From Lotus japonicus (taxonomy: Eukaryota; Streptophyta; Magnoliopsida; Fabales; Fabaceae), in contig NC_080043.1 in assembly GCF_012489685.1 (NCBI RefSeq), forward strand, positions 61,497,920 to 61,561,919: a DNA stretch of 64,000 nt, in the 5' to 3' direction. The notes beneath the pieces are model-generated. The model searched no databases. It had not been told where the DNA came from and was given only the letters and a program-made list of their open reading frames with translations. Both the position numbers and the translations under genes were made by a program. This document shows positions 1 to 10,557 of the stretch, piece by piece. Positions within the stretch are counted from its first letter, which is position 1; each line of letters begins with the position of its first letter.

Positions 1-1288
1 AGTTCCATCATCATTTGCTTCATCTCAATCAGCATGGATTCATGAGTGTCAAGACGTTGTTCCATGATGTCGAGTCTGGAAGAGCTTGGCTGAGAAGAAC
101 TAGAAGGAACATTCTGAGCAGCTTGAGGATCTGGAATGGAAGCAGAAGCAGTAGGAGTAAACACAACCGGTGCAAGTCGCTCTGCCTCAGCCTCAGCTTC
201 AAGACACTCTGCCTCAAGTCTGGCTTGTTCAGCCTGAGCTGCTGCTTGACGTGCAGCTTCTTCTGCTTGTTCTTTCTTTCTCTTGGCTTCTTCAATAGCT
301 TCAAGAAGCTTATTTCTCTGTTCTAGTTCATGAAGAGCCACCCTCCTAGCAAGCCTTTGCTTTGCAGCCTCAATGCTCTGACTGCCCTCTGCATGCAGGA
401 GCTGCATCATAATTGGAACTTGAGCCACTAGCCAAGTGCTCAGATTGTTCCACTCATCAGCCACATTTTCAGCATTCTCACTGAGATCAGTCTGACCGTG
501 CACATTGCGGAGCCTCAAAGAGGCTTCATGATAGAAGATATTGATGCACTCAGAGAGAGATGTGGGTTGAAGGTGAGTATAGGGAATTATGGAGAGGTTG
601 GGTTCAGGAGAGGCTGGGTGATTGCTGCTATGAGCTTCAGAGGTGGTTTGTGCGGCTGGCTGGGATTCAGGAATAGGAGTGAGGGGATTTGAGGAGTGTT
701 GGAGCAAAGCAGAAATAGGGAGTGCATCAAATAAATTCAAATCATCATCAGAAGCAAGTGCAGGCTTACTTGTATGTGCTGATGATCGAGTCACTCTGGC
801 AGGAGGTTCAGTCCTTCTGACCACTTCAGCAGCTGGTTCCACCCGAGTAGGCTTCACCACGATTCTGACCTTCTTCTGCTTCTTCTTTGGAGGACCATCC
901 TCACTATCATCATCATCACCATCATCAGGCTTTCTCTTCGTCTTCTTGACCAGAGGGACATCAGAGTCTTCAGAGGATTCTTCCAGAACCATCTTCCTCT
1001 GAGCTTTCCTCTTGGGAGGAGAAGGAAACTCTGGAGCTGGCGGTAGTCTGCTGACGAAATCATCAAGGTCAATTTCGAAACCTTGAGCCCTGAGGTCTTC
1101 AACATAGCATCTGATGGCTTCAGGATGGTCTGCTTGAGTCCACAGAGGGTAGTCATTCAGAGGCATTCTTCTTCCTCTGATCTCAGAAGATGTGTCTTCA
1201 TGAGCAGGAGCAATCTTCTTCTGGATTAAGCCCATCTTCTTCAAGGAGTTTGCAGTGAAGACATCACTGACAATTGTGCTCAAATCCT
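1..1288 (-). CDS. Third ORF of the outer Sirevirus, C-terminal part (runs off the window)
   Basis: This is the continuation of the frame at 6149-7009 once the nested element and one TSD copy are discounted. The codon phase at the break matches, and codons read from 1283 down to position 2 show no stop, so the protein would exceed 700 residues. Visible here are clusters of basic and acidic residues (PPKKKQKKVRIVVKP preceded by a run of Asp; nuclear-localisation-like), a Ser/Pro-rich middle, and a strongly charged Ala/Glu/Lys/Arg heptad region from about 200 to 330 that should form a coiled coil. No catalytic domain is recognised. Confidence 0.7.
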
Positions 1289-2439
1289 TGTAAGATCAAG
1301 ATTTGGTCATGTGGTACAACTCTATGTTTTGATGATAACAAGTATTTATTTGTGGATGAACAACTATGATACTCTAATGTTTGTCTTGAGTGTTTTGACA
1401 AACAGGTTCTGATTCTGACACCAGAAGATATATTCGTCAGAAGAAGATCAGAGGATCAGAGGATCTGAAGATCAGAGGATCTGAAGATCAGAGGATCAGA
1501 AGATCAGAGGATCAGAAGATCTGAGGATCAGAAGATCTGAAGACCAGAAGCTCTGAGGGACCAGAGGCTCTGAAGGTTCAGAAGCTCTGAAGGTCCAGAA
1601 GCAGAAGTTACGAAGGTCAGAGGATCCAAGCATCCCTCTGACTCTGATCACCAAGCTTCACAAGTTCCAACACGAAGCATAACTCTGATCAGAAGTAAAT
1701 GGTTAAAGGCAAATGTCTCTATCGAGAAGTACAAGAGCAGTGTACTATTCTGAAATGCCTACCTACCAAGGTTCAGCCACAGCAGGTTCTGGAAGTTCCA
1801 GAAATGCCCTCCAACGGTCATATTCTCTCAACAGAAATATCCTTTGCACCTTGGACTATAAAAGGCTGAAGAAAAGAAGAAAGCTAAGAGTGAGAGAAAA
1901 ATAAAGAGCTGCAATACAAGAAAAGATTCAAGTCTCTACTTTCTTCATCTGTTCTTATTTAGTTTACACTCAGCTTATTTAGAAGCAAACCTTTGTAAAC
2001 ACCAACCTCAAACAGTTGTTTGATTTTCCTTAAGGGACCGGGTAGGTCAGTATCCTTAAGAAGACTAAGAGAGTGAATCTTAGTGGTGATTCCTTTAGGA
2101 GATCAAGGTTGATCGGATCCTAGAGAAGACTAAGAGAGTGAATCTTAGTGATAGCTAAGTCAGTGTATTGTTAGTCACTTGTAGGTTTCAAGTGCAGTTG
2201 TAACAATTATCTGATTAGTGGATTGCCTTCATTCTAAGAAGGAAGAAATCACCTTAACGGGTGGACTGGATTAGCTTGAGGGATTTATCAAGTGAACCAG
2301 GATAAAATACTTGTGTGCTTTTCTATCTCTATCTTTTGCACTTAGTTCTCGAAAAGATTTGTTAAAATCTTTAAGGTGGTAGTTTTGTACTGAAAACGTT
2401 ATTCAAACCCCCCCCTTTCTACCGTTTTTCACACCTTCA
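1289..2439 (+). repeat. 5' LTR of the gag-only element
   Basis: The LTR starts TGTAAGATCA and ends CCTTCA. Between 1441 and 1550 it holds a run of short GATCAGAGGATC / GAAGATC units. A TATA box (CTATAAAAG) is at 1856-1864. Further on, a unit containing AAGACTAAGAGAGTGAATCTTAGTG occurs twice near 2058-2150 (described by position; the repeated block is about 30 bp). A C-run precedes the LTR end. Confidence 0.95.
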
Positions 2440-2441
2440 AT

Positions 2442-2453
2442 TGGTATCAGAGC
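2442..2453 (+). promoter_or_regulatory. Primer-binding site (initiator Met-tRNA type)
   Basis: TGGTATCAGAGC lies two bases after the 5' LTR, identical to the site of the outer Sirevirus. Confidence 0.95.
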
Positions 2454-2513
2454 GCAAGTTCTGATTACCACACTTAACAGTGTTCAGTAGATCCGGGCCA
2501 GTGTGAAAAACTC

Positions 2514-4334
2514 ATGGATTCCACCACTACTACAAGCAAATATCAATACAGTGCAAGACCACCTATCTTTGATGGTCAGAGATTTGATTTCTGGAAAGAT
2601 AGAATCAAAAGCTTCTTTCTTGGCTTTGATCCTGATCTTTGGGATTTTGTTGTTGATGGCTACACCCCTCCTGTTGATGAACATGGTGTAAAGATCCCAA
2701 GGAAGAAGATGAGTGAAGATCAAAAGAAGGAATTCAGAGATCATCACAGATCAAGATCTATTCTGCAAAGTGCCATTTCATATGAAGAATATGAGAAAAT
2801 TACTGATCGTGATTCCGCCAAGGGCATCTTTGAATCCTTGCAGATGTCTCATGAAGGAAACAAGAAAGTGAAAGAGACAAAGGCGTTGTCTCTAATCAAG
2901 CAGTATGAATCCTTCCAAATGGAAACTGACGAATCCATTGAAGATATGTTTTCCAGATTTCAGTTGCTCGTAGCTGGAATAAGACCTCTCAACAAAAGCT
3001 ACACTACAAAAGATCATGTCATAAGGGTCATCAGAAGTCTTCCTGAAAGCTGGATGCCTTTAGTGACTTCAATAGAGCTTACAAGAGATGTTGAGCATAT
3101 GAGTTTAGAAGAACTCATCAGCATACTGAAGTGTCATGAACTAAAGCGTGCTGAACATCAGAATCAGAAGAAGAAGTCTATATCCTTGAAATCCAAATCT
3201 GAAAAGGCTAAGGTTGAGAAGTCAAAGGCTCTTCAAGCTGAAGAAGAAGAATCTGAAGAAGCATCAGAAGATTCTGATGAAGATGAGCTGACTCTGATCT
3301 CCAAGAGACTCAACCGTATCTGGAAGCACAGGCAGAGCAAGTTCAAAGGCTCTGGAAAGGCAAGAGGAAAGTCTGAATCCTCAGGTCAGAAGAAGTCATC
3401 AATCAAGGAAGTCACTTGCTTTGAGTGCAAAGAATCAGGGCACTACAAAAGTGACTGTCCAAAATTGAAGAAGGACAAGAAGCCAAAGAAGCACTTCAAG
3501 ACCAAGAAGAGTCTGATGGTGACATTCGATGAATCAGAGTCAGAGGATGTTGACTCTGATGGTGAAAGTCAAGGACTCATAGCTATTGTCAAAGACAAAG
3601 GAGCAGAGTCAAAGGAAGCTGTTGACTCTGACTCAGAATCAGAAGGAGATCCAGACTCTGACGATGAAAATGAGGTATTTGATTCTTTCTCAACTTCTGA
3701 ACTTAAAGATGCTTTGTCTGAAATTATGGATAAATATAACTCTCTCTTGACTAAGCATAAAAGGTTGAAAAAGAATTTCTCTGCTGCCTCTGAAACTTCG
3801 TCTGAACATGAGAAAATTATTTCTGATTTGAAAAATGATAATCATGCTTTGGTAAATTCTAACTCTGTGCTTAAGAACCAGATTGCTAAGTTAGAAGATA
3901 TAGTTGCTTGTGATGCCTCTGATTGTAGAAATGAATCTAAGTATGAAAAGTCTTTTCAAAGATTCCTGGCTAAAAGCGTAGACAGAAGCTTAATGGCTTC
4001 AATGATCTATGGCGTAAGCAGAAATGGAATATATGGCATTGGTTATTCTAAACCTTCTGAAGTTGCTCCATCATCTCTTAAGAAAGGAATTTTCTCTATG
4101 TCAAAATATCATGCTCAAATTCCTTTATATTATCCTGTTGAAAGACCCAAAGTTGTCAGAACTTCTGGGCTAACTAACAAGAAAGGACCCAGAAAGTGGG
4201 TACCTAGGGATAAGATTATATATGTTGCAGATATCTTCAATAGGTCCATCGAAACTCCAACCATGGAACCTGGACAGTGGATGCAAGCAACACATGATGG
4301 GAGAAAGGCATATGTCCCAAGATCCAAAACTTGA
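2514..4334 (+). CDS. gag: Gag of the non-autonomous Sirevirus
   Basis: A 606-residue intact Gag starting at MDSTTTTSKYQYS, 75 bp after the LTR. It has the same architecture as the outer Gag: the N-terminal Copia Gag domain (FDGQRFDFWKDRIKSFFLGF), an acidic stretch, a CCHC zinc knuckle [14 protein letters not shown] at residues 302-315, a charged C-terminal coiled-coil-like region, and the end [11 protein letters not shown]. Long blocks are identical to the outer Gag. An intact frame in an element without pol suggests that Gag is useful to its own mobilisation, or that the element is simply young. The C-terminal codons correspond to the part that overlaps pol in the outer element. Confidence 0.93.
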   Translation: MDSTTTTSKYQYSARPPIFDGQRFDFWKDRIKSFFLGFDPDLWDFVVDGYTPPVDEHGVKIPRKKMSEDQKKEFRDHHRSRSILQSAISYEEYEKITDRDSAKGIFESLQMSHEGNKKVKETKALSLIKQYESFQMETDESIEDMFSRFQLLVAGIRPLNKSYTTKDHVIRVIRSLPESWMPLVTSIELTRDVEHMSLEELISILKCHELKRAEHQNQKKKSISLKSKSEKAKVEKSKALQAEEEESEEASEDSDEDELTLISKRLNRIWKHRQSKFKGSGKARGKSESSGQKKSSIKEVTCFECKESGHYKSDCPKLKKDKKPKKHFKTKKSLMVTFDESESEDVDSDGESQGLIAIVKDKGAESKEAVDSDSESEGDPDSDDENEVFDSFSTSELKDALSEIMDKYNSLLTKHKRLKKNFSAASETSSEHEKIISDLKNDNHALVNSNSVLKNQIAKLEDIVACDASDCRNESKYEKSFQRFLAKSVDRSLMASMIYGVSRNGIYGIGYSKPSEVAPSSLKKGIFSMSKYHAQIPLYYPVERPKVVRTSGLTNKKGPRKWVPRDKIIYVADIFNRSIETPTMEPGQWMQATHDGRKAYVPRSKT

Positions 4335-4984
4335 ACCTGAAGGTGAAGTTAATCTTGGAGGCATCAGTGGAGTAAGATTTGATCAAGTCAAAGCTAGCTG
4401 AAAAAGCTTGCAGAGATGAGCATGACCGTTTCAGAAAGAAACAAAGACTCAGAACTTGTCGAACCAGAAGCAACAACATCAGAAGATGCTACTACAACTT
4501 CTGACTTGCGTCATCAGAAGAAGAGTAGGTTCCTAGCTTCTCATTCTGAAGTATCTGAAGATGAAATTTTGTCCAGAACGGAGATGTCACCAGAACCACA
4601 CTTCTGCTCTCATCAGAAGATATGCTAATCAGAAGCCAAGAATCCCTTGGTATTCCTTCTGAGGGGGAGTATTTCGTCTTTTGCTCTTACTATTTTTTTT
4701 TTTCACCTTCATTCTTTTTGCTTATGACAAAAAGGGGGAGAACTGATAGTATCTTGACAACTCCTATTTTATTTAGCTCAGAATCTAGATATTACTAACA
4801 TTGATATTAAGTATTAGATTCAGGGGGAGCTTAGCTCAGAATCAAGCACGAGTCTTGGATTCAGAAGGAGCAAGATAAACTATACACATCAGGATAAGTT
4901 TTAACTCTGATACCTTATACTCTGAGTGTATTCAGTTTAATTGTTTAGAGTTGTTCATCAAAATACATGGTTTTGTCATCATCA
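4335..4984 (+). other. Pol-less internal region with repeated GGGGGAG tracts
   Basis: In place of pol there is only about 650 bp of sequence without a recognisable domain. The first few dozen bases still align with the start of pol in the outer element before similarity is lost, so pol was removed by deletion or replacement. The stretch carries several GGGGGAG purine tracts (about 4663, 4734, 4823) in addition to the one next to the 3' LTR. Repeated polypurine-type tracts are a reported Sirevirus trait. A 70-codon frame at 4416-4628 has no recognisable content. Confidence 0.7.
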
Positions 4985-4997
4985 AAAAGGGGGAGAT
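4985..4997 (+). promoter_or_regulatory. Polypurine tract before the 3' LTR
   Basis: AAAAGGGGGAGAT ends directly at the 3' LTR, where the plus-strand primer for reverse transcription would form. Confidence 0.9.
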
Positions 4998-6148
4998 TGT
5001 AAGATCAAGATTTGGTCATGTGGTACAACTCTATGTTTTGATGATAACAAGTATTTATTTGTGGATGAACAACTATGATACTCTAATGTTTGTCTTGAGT
5101 GTTTTGACAAACAGGTTCTGATTCTGACACCAGAAGATATATTCGTCAGAAGAAGATCAGAGGATCAGAGGATCTGAAGATCAGAGGATCTGAAGATCAG
5201 AGGATCAGAAGATCAGAGGATCAGAAGATCTGAGGATCAGAAGATCTGAAGACCAGAAGCTCTGAGGGACCAGAGGCTCTGAAGGTTCAGAAGCTCTGAA
5301 GGTCCAGAAGCAGAAGTTACGAAGGTCAGAGGATCCAAGCATCCCTCTGACTCTGATCACCAAGCTTCACAAGTTCCAACACGAAGCATAACTCTGATCA
5401 GAAGTAAATGGTTAAAGGCAAATGTCTCTATCGAGAAGTACAAGAGCAGTGTACTATTCTGAAATGCCTACCTACCAAGGTTCAGCCACAGCAGGTTCTG
5501 GAAGTTCCAGAAATGCCCTCCAACGGTCATATTCTCTCAACAGAAATATCCTTTGCACCTTGGACTATAAAAGGCTGAAGAAAAGAAGAAAGCTAAGAGT
5601 GAGAGAAAAATAAAGAGCTGCAATACAAGAAAAGATTCAAGTCTCTACTTTCTTCATCTGTTCTTATTTAGTTTACACTCAGCTTATTTAGAAGCAAACC
5701 TTTGTAAACACCAACCTCAAACAGTTGTTTGATTTTCCTTAAGGGACCGGGTAGGTCAGTATCCTTAAGAAGACTAAGAGAGTGAATCTTAGTGGTGATT
5801 CCTTTAGGAGATCAAGGTTGATCGGATCCTAGAGAAGACTAAGAGAGTGAATCTTAGTGATAGCTAAGTCAGTGTATTGTTAGTCACTTGTAGGTTTCAA
5901 GTGCAGTTGTAACAATTATCTGATTAGTGGATTGCCTTCATTCTAAGAAGGAAGAAATCACCTTAACGGGTGGACTGGATTAGCTTGAGGGATTTATCAA
6001 GTGAACCAGGATAAAATACTTGTGTGCTTTTCTATCTCTATCTTTTGCACTTAGTTCTCGAAAAGATTTGTTAAAATCTTTAAGGTGGTAGTTTTGTACT
6101 GAAAACGTTATTCAAACCCCCCCCTTTCTACCGTTTTTCACACCTTCA
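4998..6148 (+). repeat. 3' LTR of the gag-only element
   Basis: This is the second copy of the 1151-bp LTR, apparently identical to 1289-2439. The same internal GATC-rich array and the same TATA box are visible. It is preceded directly by a polypurine tract and followed by TSD ATCCT. Confidence 0.95.
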
Positions 6149-7009
6149 ATCCTCTGTGCAACCAGCATCGATCAAATCTTGCACCAAGTTGCTTTCAATG
6201 AGAAAGTCTGAGAGCAGCCTCCCAAAAGGGATATATTTGATTGCAGACTTGATGGAGGCGGTGGTGCGAGACTTCCGGATGCATTCCTTTAAGTAGGAGA
6301 ACAGGAAGTAGGGAAGGCAGATCTTCTCCTTGTCTTGAATGAAGAACAGCATCGCCTTCTGGTTGAAGTTGATGTAGTCTGGAGAACTGCCCTTCGGTCT
6401 CTGGTTTATGCAGTTGAGCAGGATCTTGTGCCAGATTCTGAGTTTGGGGTGAAGATCCATCACTTTGTAACTCGTCTTGCCCGGTTTGAAGGTGGTGTAC
6501 AGAGCCTGGTTGACTATGTCCTTGGTGCTGGGTTTCAGCTTCGATTCCATCAGTTGGAAACGATACCCATAAGCAGTATCTGCACCTAGCAGATTCACGA
6601 ATGACTTCTCAGTGATAATGATCTTCCTGCCAAGAATGTGAGAGACCACCTGAGTGTCATCGCAGTCTGCGTGCTTCCAGAATTCCTTTACCAATTTCTC
6701 ATACACCGGTCCTCGAAGTCGATTGAAATAGTTTCCCCAACCTTGAGCTTGGACTTCAGGACGAAGATCATACCCATTTGCAGCCAAGTTATCGAGGTTG
6801 AATCTCCATTCTGCCAGGACTTGGAGTTCCTCAGGAGCAAATACGCAGTGAACGGCACAGCCCCGTTCTGCAATTGGAACAATCTGCTCTTGAGCTTGAA
6901 CTTGTTCTTGTGCCGGGTTCTCAGAGCCCCTTTGACCCGTTGCCAAACCAACTTCCATATGAGGGAACTGAGGTGCATCTGCAGTAGATCTTCTGGTTTG
7001 TCTCACCAT
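6149..7009 (-). CDS. Third ORF of the outer Sirevirus, N-terminal part (interrupted)
   Basis: Downstream of pol on the same strand, this ORF starts at MVRQTRRS (ATG at 7007-7009). An in-frame ATG 52 codons further upstream is also possible. It encodes about 287 residues before the nested element at 6148. The N-terminus is low-complexity. Residues from about 60 onward resemble the 'putative plant transposon protein' domain common in legume and grass retroelements (RGPVYEKLVKEFWKHA, GRKIIITEKSFVNLLG, PKLRIWHKILLNC). In SIRE-type elements an ORF in this position has been called envelope-like, but I see no signal peptide or membrane span here. The frame continues on the far side of the insertion. 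Confidence 0.75.
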
Positions 7010-7165
7010 TTTGAAGAGGTTGAAGGTTTGAGGTAGAAGATGAAGTTTGAAGGATGAAGAGAGATCGAGAGAGAAATCAAGAAAGAGGCGGTTTTGAAAA
7101 GCAGAGAGTGCGAGAGTGAAAACCGGAAGTGAACGAGAACGTGTGTGTATAGTGGGTTTTATCAA

Positions 7166-7452
7166 ATAACCGTTGTTGATTCAAAAAGCACTTTAAGATC
7201 AACGGTTGAAAATTAAAGATAGATAGTAACAGTAAAATACACAATCACACACAGGAGATAAGCATATCTACACGCAATCATAACAGACTGTCACACGGGC
7301 ACAAGGAATTATGCATCAGAAATTCTGACACACGTGTTGTTGTCTCAGCTTCAGAGTCAGTACCAGTGGGCACACACACTCTGATTGAGTTACCTTCTGG
7401 ACTAGACATCTTCTGATCAAGAAGTATCATAGTCAGAGGTTCTGATCCATCT
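7166..7452. other. Non-coding spacer between pol and the third ORF
   Basis: This is the short internal region of the outer Sirevirus between the pol stop and the upstream-most start of the third ORF. No gene or clear regulatory motif is seen. Confidence 0.5.
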
Positions 7453-10400
7453 TCACTCTGGACAAAAGTCCATGTTTAGATTTTTCAGAATAAAATTAAA
7501 TCTATCCTCTGCTAAGGGCTTTGTAAAGATATCTGCCCATTGATGGTCAGTATCAACAAACTTCAGAAGAAGTACGCCCTTCTGCACATAATCTCTAATG
7601 AAGTGATACTTTACCTCAATGTGCTTTGCCCTTGAATGCAAGATAGGATTCTTGCTCAACGAGATTGCAGCAGTGTTATCACAATAAATTGGGATATTGC
7701 TCTCAAGGATCTGATAATCCTCCAGCTGATGTTTCATCCAGAGCATCTGAGTGCTGCATATTGCTGCTGAGATATATTCTGCCTCTGCAGTTGATAGTGC
7801 AATGGTTGATTGCCTCTTGCTTGCCCATGAGACTAGATTGCTTCCCAGAAATTGACAATTTCCAGAAGTACTTTTTCTCTCTGTTCTATCTCCAGCATAA
7901 TCAGCATCACAATAACCTGAAAGCTTATACTCTGATGTTTTCTTATACATCAAGCCAAGGTTAGTGGTGCCTTTCAGATACCTTAGGATCCTCTTAACAG
8001 CAGTTAAGTGGGTTTCCCTTGGATCTGATTGGAAACGAGCACATAAGTGAACACTAAATAATATGTCTGGCCTAGATGCAGTTAAGTATAGAAGTGAACC
8101 TATCATTCCACGATAGAGCTTCTGACATACTTTACCACTTTTATCTTCTTTCTCCAAAATGCATGTAGGATGCATTGGAGTCTTGGCCACTGTAGATTCC
8201 AGCATATTGAACTTCTTCAGAAGTTCTTTAGTGTACTTGCTCTGATGGATATATGTTCCTTCTGGTGTTTGATCAACTTGTATTCCCAGAAAGTACTTTA
8301 ATTCTCCCATCATACTCATCTCAAATTCAGTCTGCATCATCTCAGAAAATTCTTTGCATAGAGATTGATTAGCAGAACCAAATATAATATCATCCACATA
8401 AATTTGCACAATTAAGATATCATCTTTATAAGTCTTGCAAAAAAGAGTTGTATCTACTTTACCCCTTACAAACTCATTCTCCAGAAGGAATGAGCTAAGT
8501 CTCTCATACCATGCTCTGGGAGCTTGCTTCAGACCGTAGAGTGATTTCTTTAATTTGAACACATGGTCTGGTTTCTTTTCATCTTCAAAACCTGGGGGTT
8601 GATGAACATAGACTTCCTCTGAGATATAACCATTTAGGAAGGCACTCTTTACGTCCATCTGATGTAGAACTATGTTGTGATTTACTGAGAAGGAGATCAA
8701 CAGTCTAATTGCCTCCAGTCTTGCTACCGGAGCAAATGTTTCAGTGTAGTCTATTCCTTCCTGCTGGCTGTAGCCTTGAGCAACTAGCCTTGCCTTGTTT
8801 CTGACTACTTTTCCTTTCTCATTTAGCTTGTTTCTGAATACCCATTTCGTTCCAATAACATGAACATTCTCAGGCTTCTTCACTAAGCTCCAAACATCGT
8901 TCTTGGAAAATTGATTCAGTTCTTCTTCCATGGCCAGAATCCAATCCTTGTCCTGAAGAGCTTCATCTATGGACTTGGGTTCAATTAAGGACACCAATCC
9001 TTTCAGACTCAGCAAGGTCTCTTCAGAGGGTCTGAAGGCAGATCTGGTTCTGACTGGTTCGTCTTTGTTGCCCAGAATCAATTCCTTAGGGTGAGCTGCA
9101 GTGATTCTGCTCTTCTTCAGAGTTTGTGAGTTAGAGGGACCAGCTTCTTCCTCTGGTTCATCTTCCTCTGGCTCAACTTCCTCTGGAGCTTTGCCTTTGT
9201 CAGAAACATTAATGCTTAAATCTGCAAACTTTTCAACTAGCTTTGACTGGTCAGAGTCAAGCTTATCATCAAATCTAACATGAATAGATTCTTCAATAGT
9301 CTTAGCATCAGTATTATAAAATCTAAAACCTTTAGATCTATCAGAATAACCAAGTAATAGACACTTAGAAGACTTAGCATCAAATTTATGCAATCTATCC
9401 TTAGTATTGAGAACATAACAAACACAGCCAAAAGGATGAAAATAAGAAATGTTGGGTTTTATGTTCTTCCACAATTCATAAGGAGTCTTATTCAGAATTG
9501 GTCTCACAGAGATTCTGTTCTGAATGTAACATGCTGTATTTACTGCCTCTGCCCAAAAGTGCTTAGCCATGCCGGTTTCTTGGAGCATGGTCCTAGCCAT
9601 CTCCTGAAGAGTTCTGTTCTTCCTCTCAACAACACCATTTTGTTGAGGAGTTCTGGGACAAGAGAAATCATGTGCAATTCCATAGGAATCAAACAGACTC
9701 TCAAACTTGTCATTCTCAAACTCTCCACCATGGTCACTTCTGACACGCACAATCCTACAAGCCTTCTCGTTTTGCACTTGAGCAATGAAGGTAGAGAACA
9801 CAGCATGAGACTCATCCTTGCGGGTTAGAAACTTTACCCATGTCCAGCGGCTATAGTCATCAACGATAACCATCCTATATCTCTTGCCACCTATAGACTC
9901 AGTTTTCACTGGTCCAAAAAGGTCGATATGCAGAAGTTCCAACGGCCTTGAGGTTGAGACAACATTCTTTGCCTTGAAAGGGACTTTTGTGAATTTGCCT
10001 TTCTGACATGCTTCACAAAGAGCGTCTGAAGCGAACTTCAGATTGGGTAAGCCCCTGACAAGGTTTAGCTTGCTCAGCTGAGAAATCTTTCTCATACTGG
10101 CATGCCCTAACCGTCTATGCCATACCCATTGCTCTTCATTAACAGACAGAAGGCACTTCACATTCTGAGCCTCCAACTCAGATAATCTGATCTTATAAAT
10201 GTTGTTCTTCCTCTTGCTGTTAAACAGAACAGAGCCATCGATCTGACTTACAGCCCGGCAGGACTTTTGATTGAATATAACATCATAACCCTTGTCAGCT
10301 AATTGACTTATAGACAATAAGTTATGTGTTAAGCCGTCTACCAATAAAACATTATCAATGCATGGACTACTATCTACACAAATAGTACCAGTACCAACAA

Positions 10401-10557
10401 TTTTACCCTTTTCATTTCCTCCGAAGCCAACTTCGCCTCCAGGCTTAAGTTTCAGCTCTCGGAACATACGCTTTTCTCCCGTCATGTGACGCGAGCATCC
10501 ACTGTCCAGATACCATGATTGGTGTTTCAGTGGAGCTATCAAGGATATCTGCAACAT
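7453..10557 (-). CDS. pol: Pol polyprotein (protease, integrase, RT, RNase H) of the outer Sirevirus
   Basis: A 1034-residue uninterrupted Copia Pol. An aspartic protease motif D18-S-G lies in [13 protein letters not shown]. The integrase zinc-binding region (H147, H152, C181, C184) is followed by the catalytic core with D212 (HIDLFGP), D275 (RSDHGGEF) and E311 (GVVERKNRT). An acidic linker leads into RVT_2 reverse transcriptase with the YVDD box at 720-723. RNase H follows ([28 protein letters not shown]) and the protein ends at the usual [10 protein letters not shown] region. The ORF overlaps the end of gag by 113 bp in the +1 frame, so expression probably needs a frameshift or internal initiation. 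No catalytic residue I checked is missing. Confidence 0.95.
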   Translation of the reverse strand: MLQISLIAPLKHQSWYLDSGCSRHMTGEKRMFRELKLKPGGEVGFGGNEKGKIVGTGTICVDSSPCIDNVLLVDGLTHNLLSISQLADKGYDVIFNQKSCRAVSQIDGSVLFNSKRKNNIYKIRLSELEAQNVKCLLSVNEEQWVWHRRLGHASMRKISQLSKLNLVRGLPNLKFASDALCEACQKGKFTKVPFKAKNVVSTSRPLELLHIDLFGPVKTESIGGKRYRMVIVDDYSRWTWVKFLTRKDESHAVFSTFIAQVQNEKACRIVRVRSDHGGEFENDKFESLFDSYGIAHDFSCPRTPQQNGVVERKNRTLQEMARTMLQETGMAKHFWAEAVNTACYIQNRISVRPILNKTPYELWKNIKPNISYFHPFGCVCYVLNTKDRLHKFDAKSSKCLLLGYSDRSKGFRFYNTDAKTIEESIHVRFDDKLDSDQSKLVEKFADLSINVSDKGKAPEEVEPEEDEPEEEAGPSNSQTLKKSRITAAHPKELILGNKDEPVRTRSAFRPSEETLLSLKGLVSLIEPKSIDEALQDKDWILAMEEELNQFSKNDVWSLVKKPENVHVIGTKWVFRNKLNEKGKVVRNKARLVAQGYSQQEGIDYTETFAPVARLEAIRLLISFSVNHNIVLHQMDVKSAFLNGYISEEVYVHQPPGFEDEKKPDHVFKLKKSLYGLKQAPRAWYERLSSFLLENEFVRGKVDTTLFCKTYKDDILIVQIYVDDIIFGSANQSLCKEFSEMMQTEFEMSMMGELKYFLGIQVDQTPEGTYIHQSKYTKELLKKFNMLESTVAKTPMHPTCILEKEDKSGKVCQKLYRGMIGSLLYLTASRPDILFSVHLCARFQSDPRETHLTAVKRILRYLKGTTNLGLMYKKTSEYKLSGYCDADYAGDRTERKSTSGNCQFLGSNLVSWASKRQSTIALSTAEAEYISAAICSTQMLWMKHQLEDYQILESNIPIYCDNTAAISLSKNPILHSRAKHIEVKYHFIRDYVQKGVLLLKFVDTDHQWADIFTKPLAEDRFNFILKNLNMDFCPE

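Larger units (their letters stand above)
1289..6148 (+). mobile_element. Gag-only (non-autonomous) Sirevirus derivative nested in the outer element
   Basis: The 4860-bp element has two 1151-bp LTRs, a Met-tRNA primer site, an intact gag and a polypurine tract, but no pol. It is flanked by the perfect 5-bp target duplication ATCCT (1284-1288 and 6149-6153). The LTRs appear identical by eye along their length at a constant offset of 3709 bp, which indicates a very recent insertion. It lies in opposite orientation to its host. Protease, integrase and RT would have to come from a relative such as the surrounding element, which shares the primer site, LTR ends and Gag. Confidence 0.95.

Noticed and set aside
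1713..1904. 63-codon frame present in both LTRs of the gag-only element
   Set aside because: It lies over the LTR promoter region including the TATA box, has no domain, and is duplicated only because LTRs are duplicated.
6146..6168. Apparent end of the third Sirevirus ORF at 6146
   Set aside because: The stop comes from the inserted element's LTR. The native frame continues at 1283 on the far side of the insertion.
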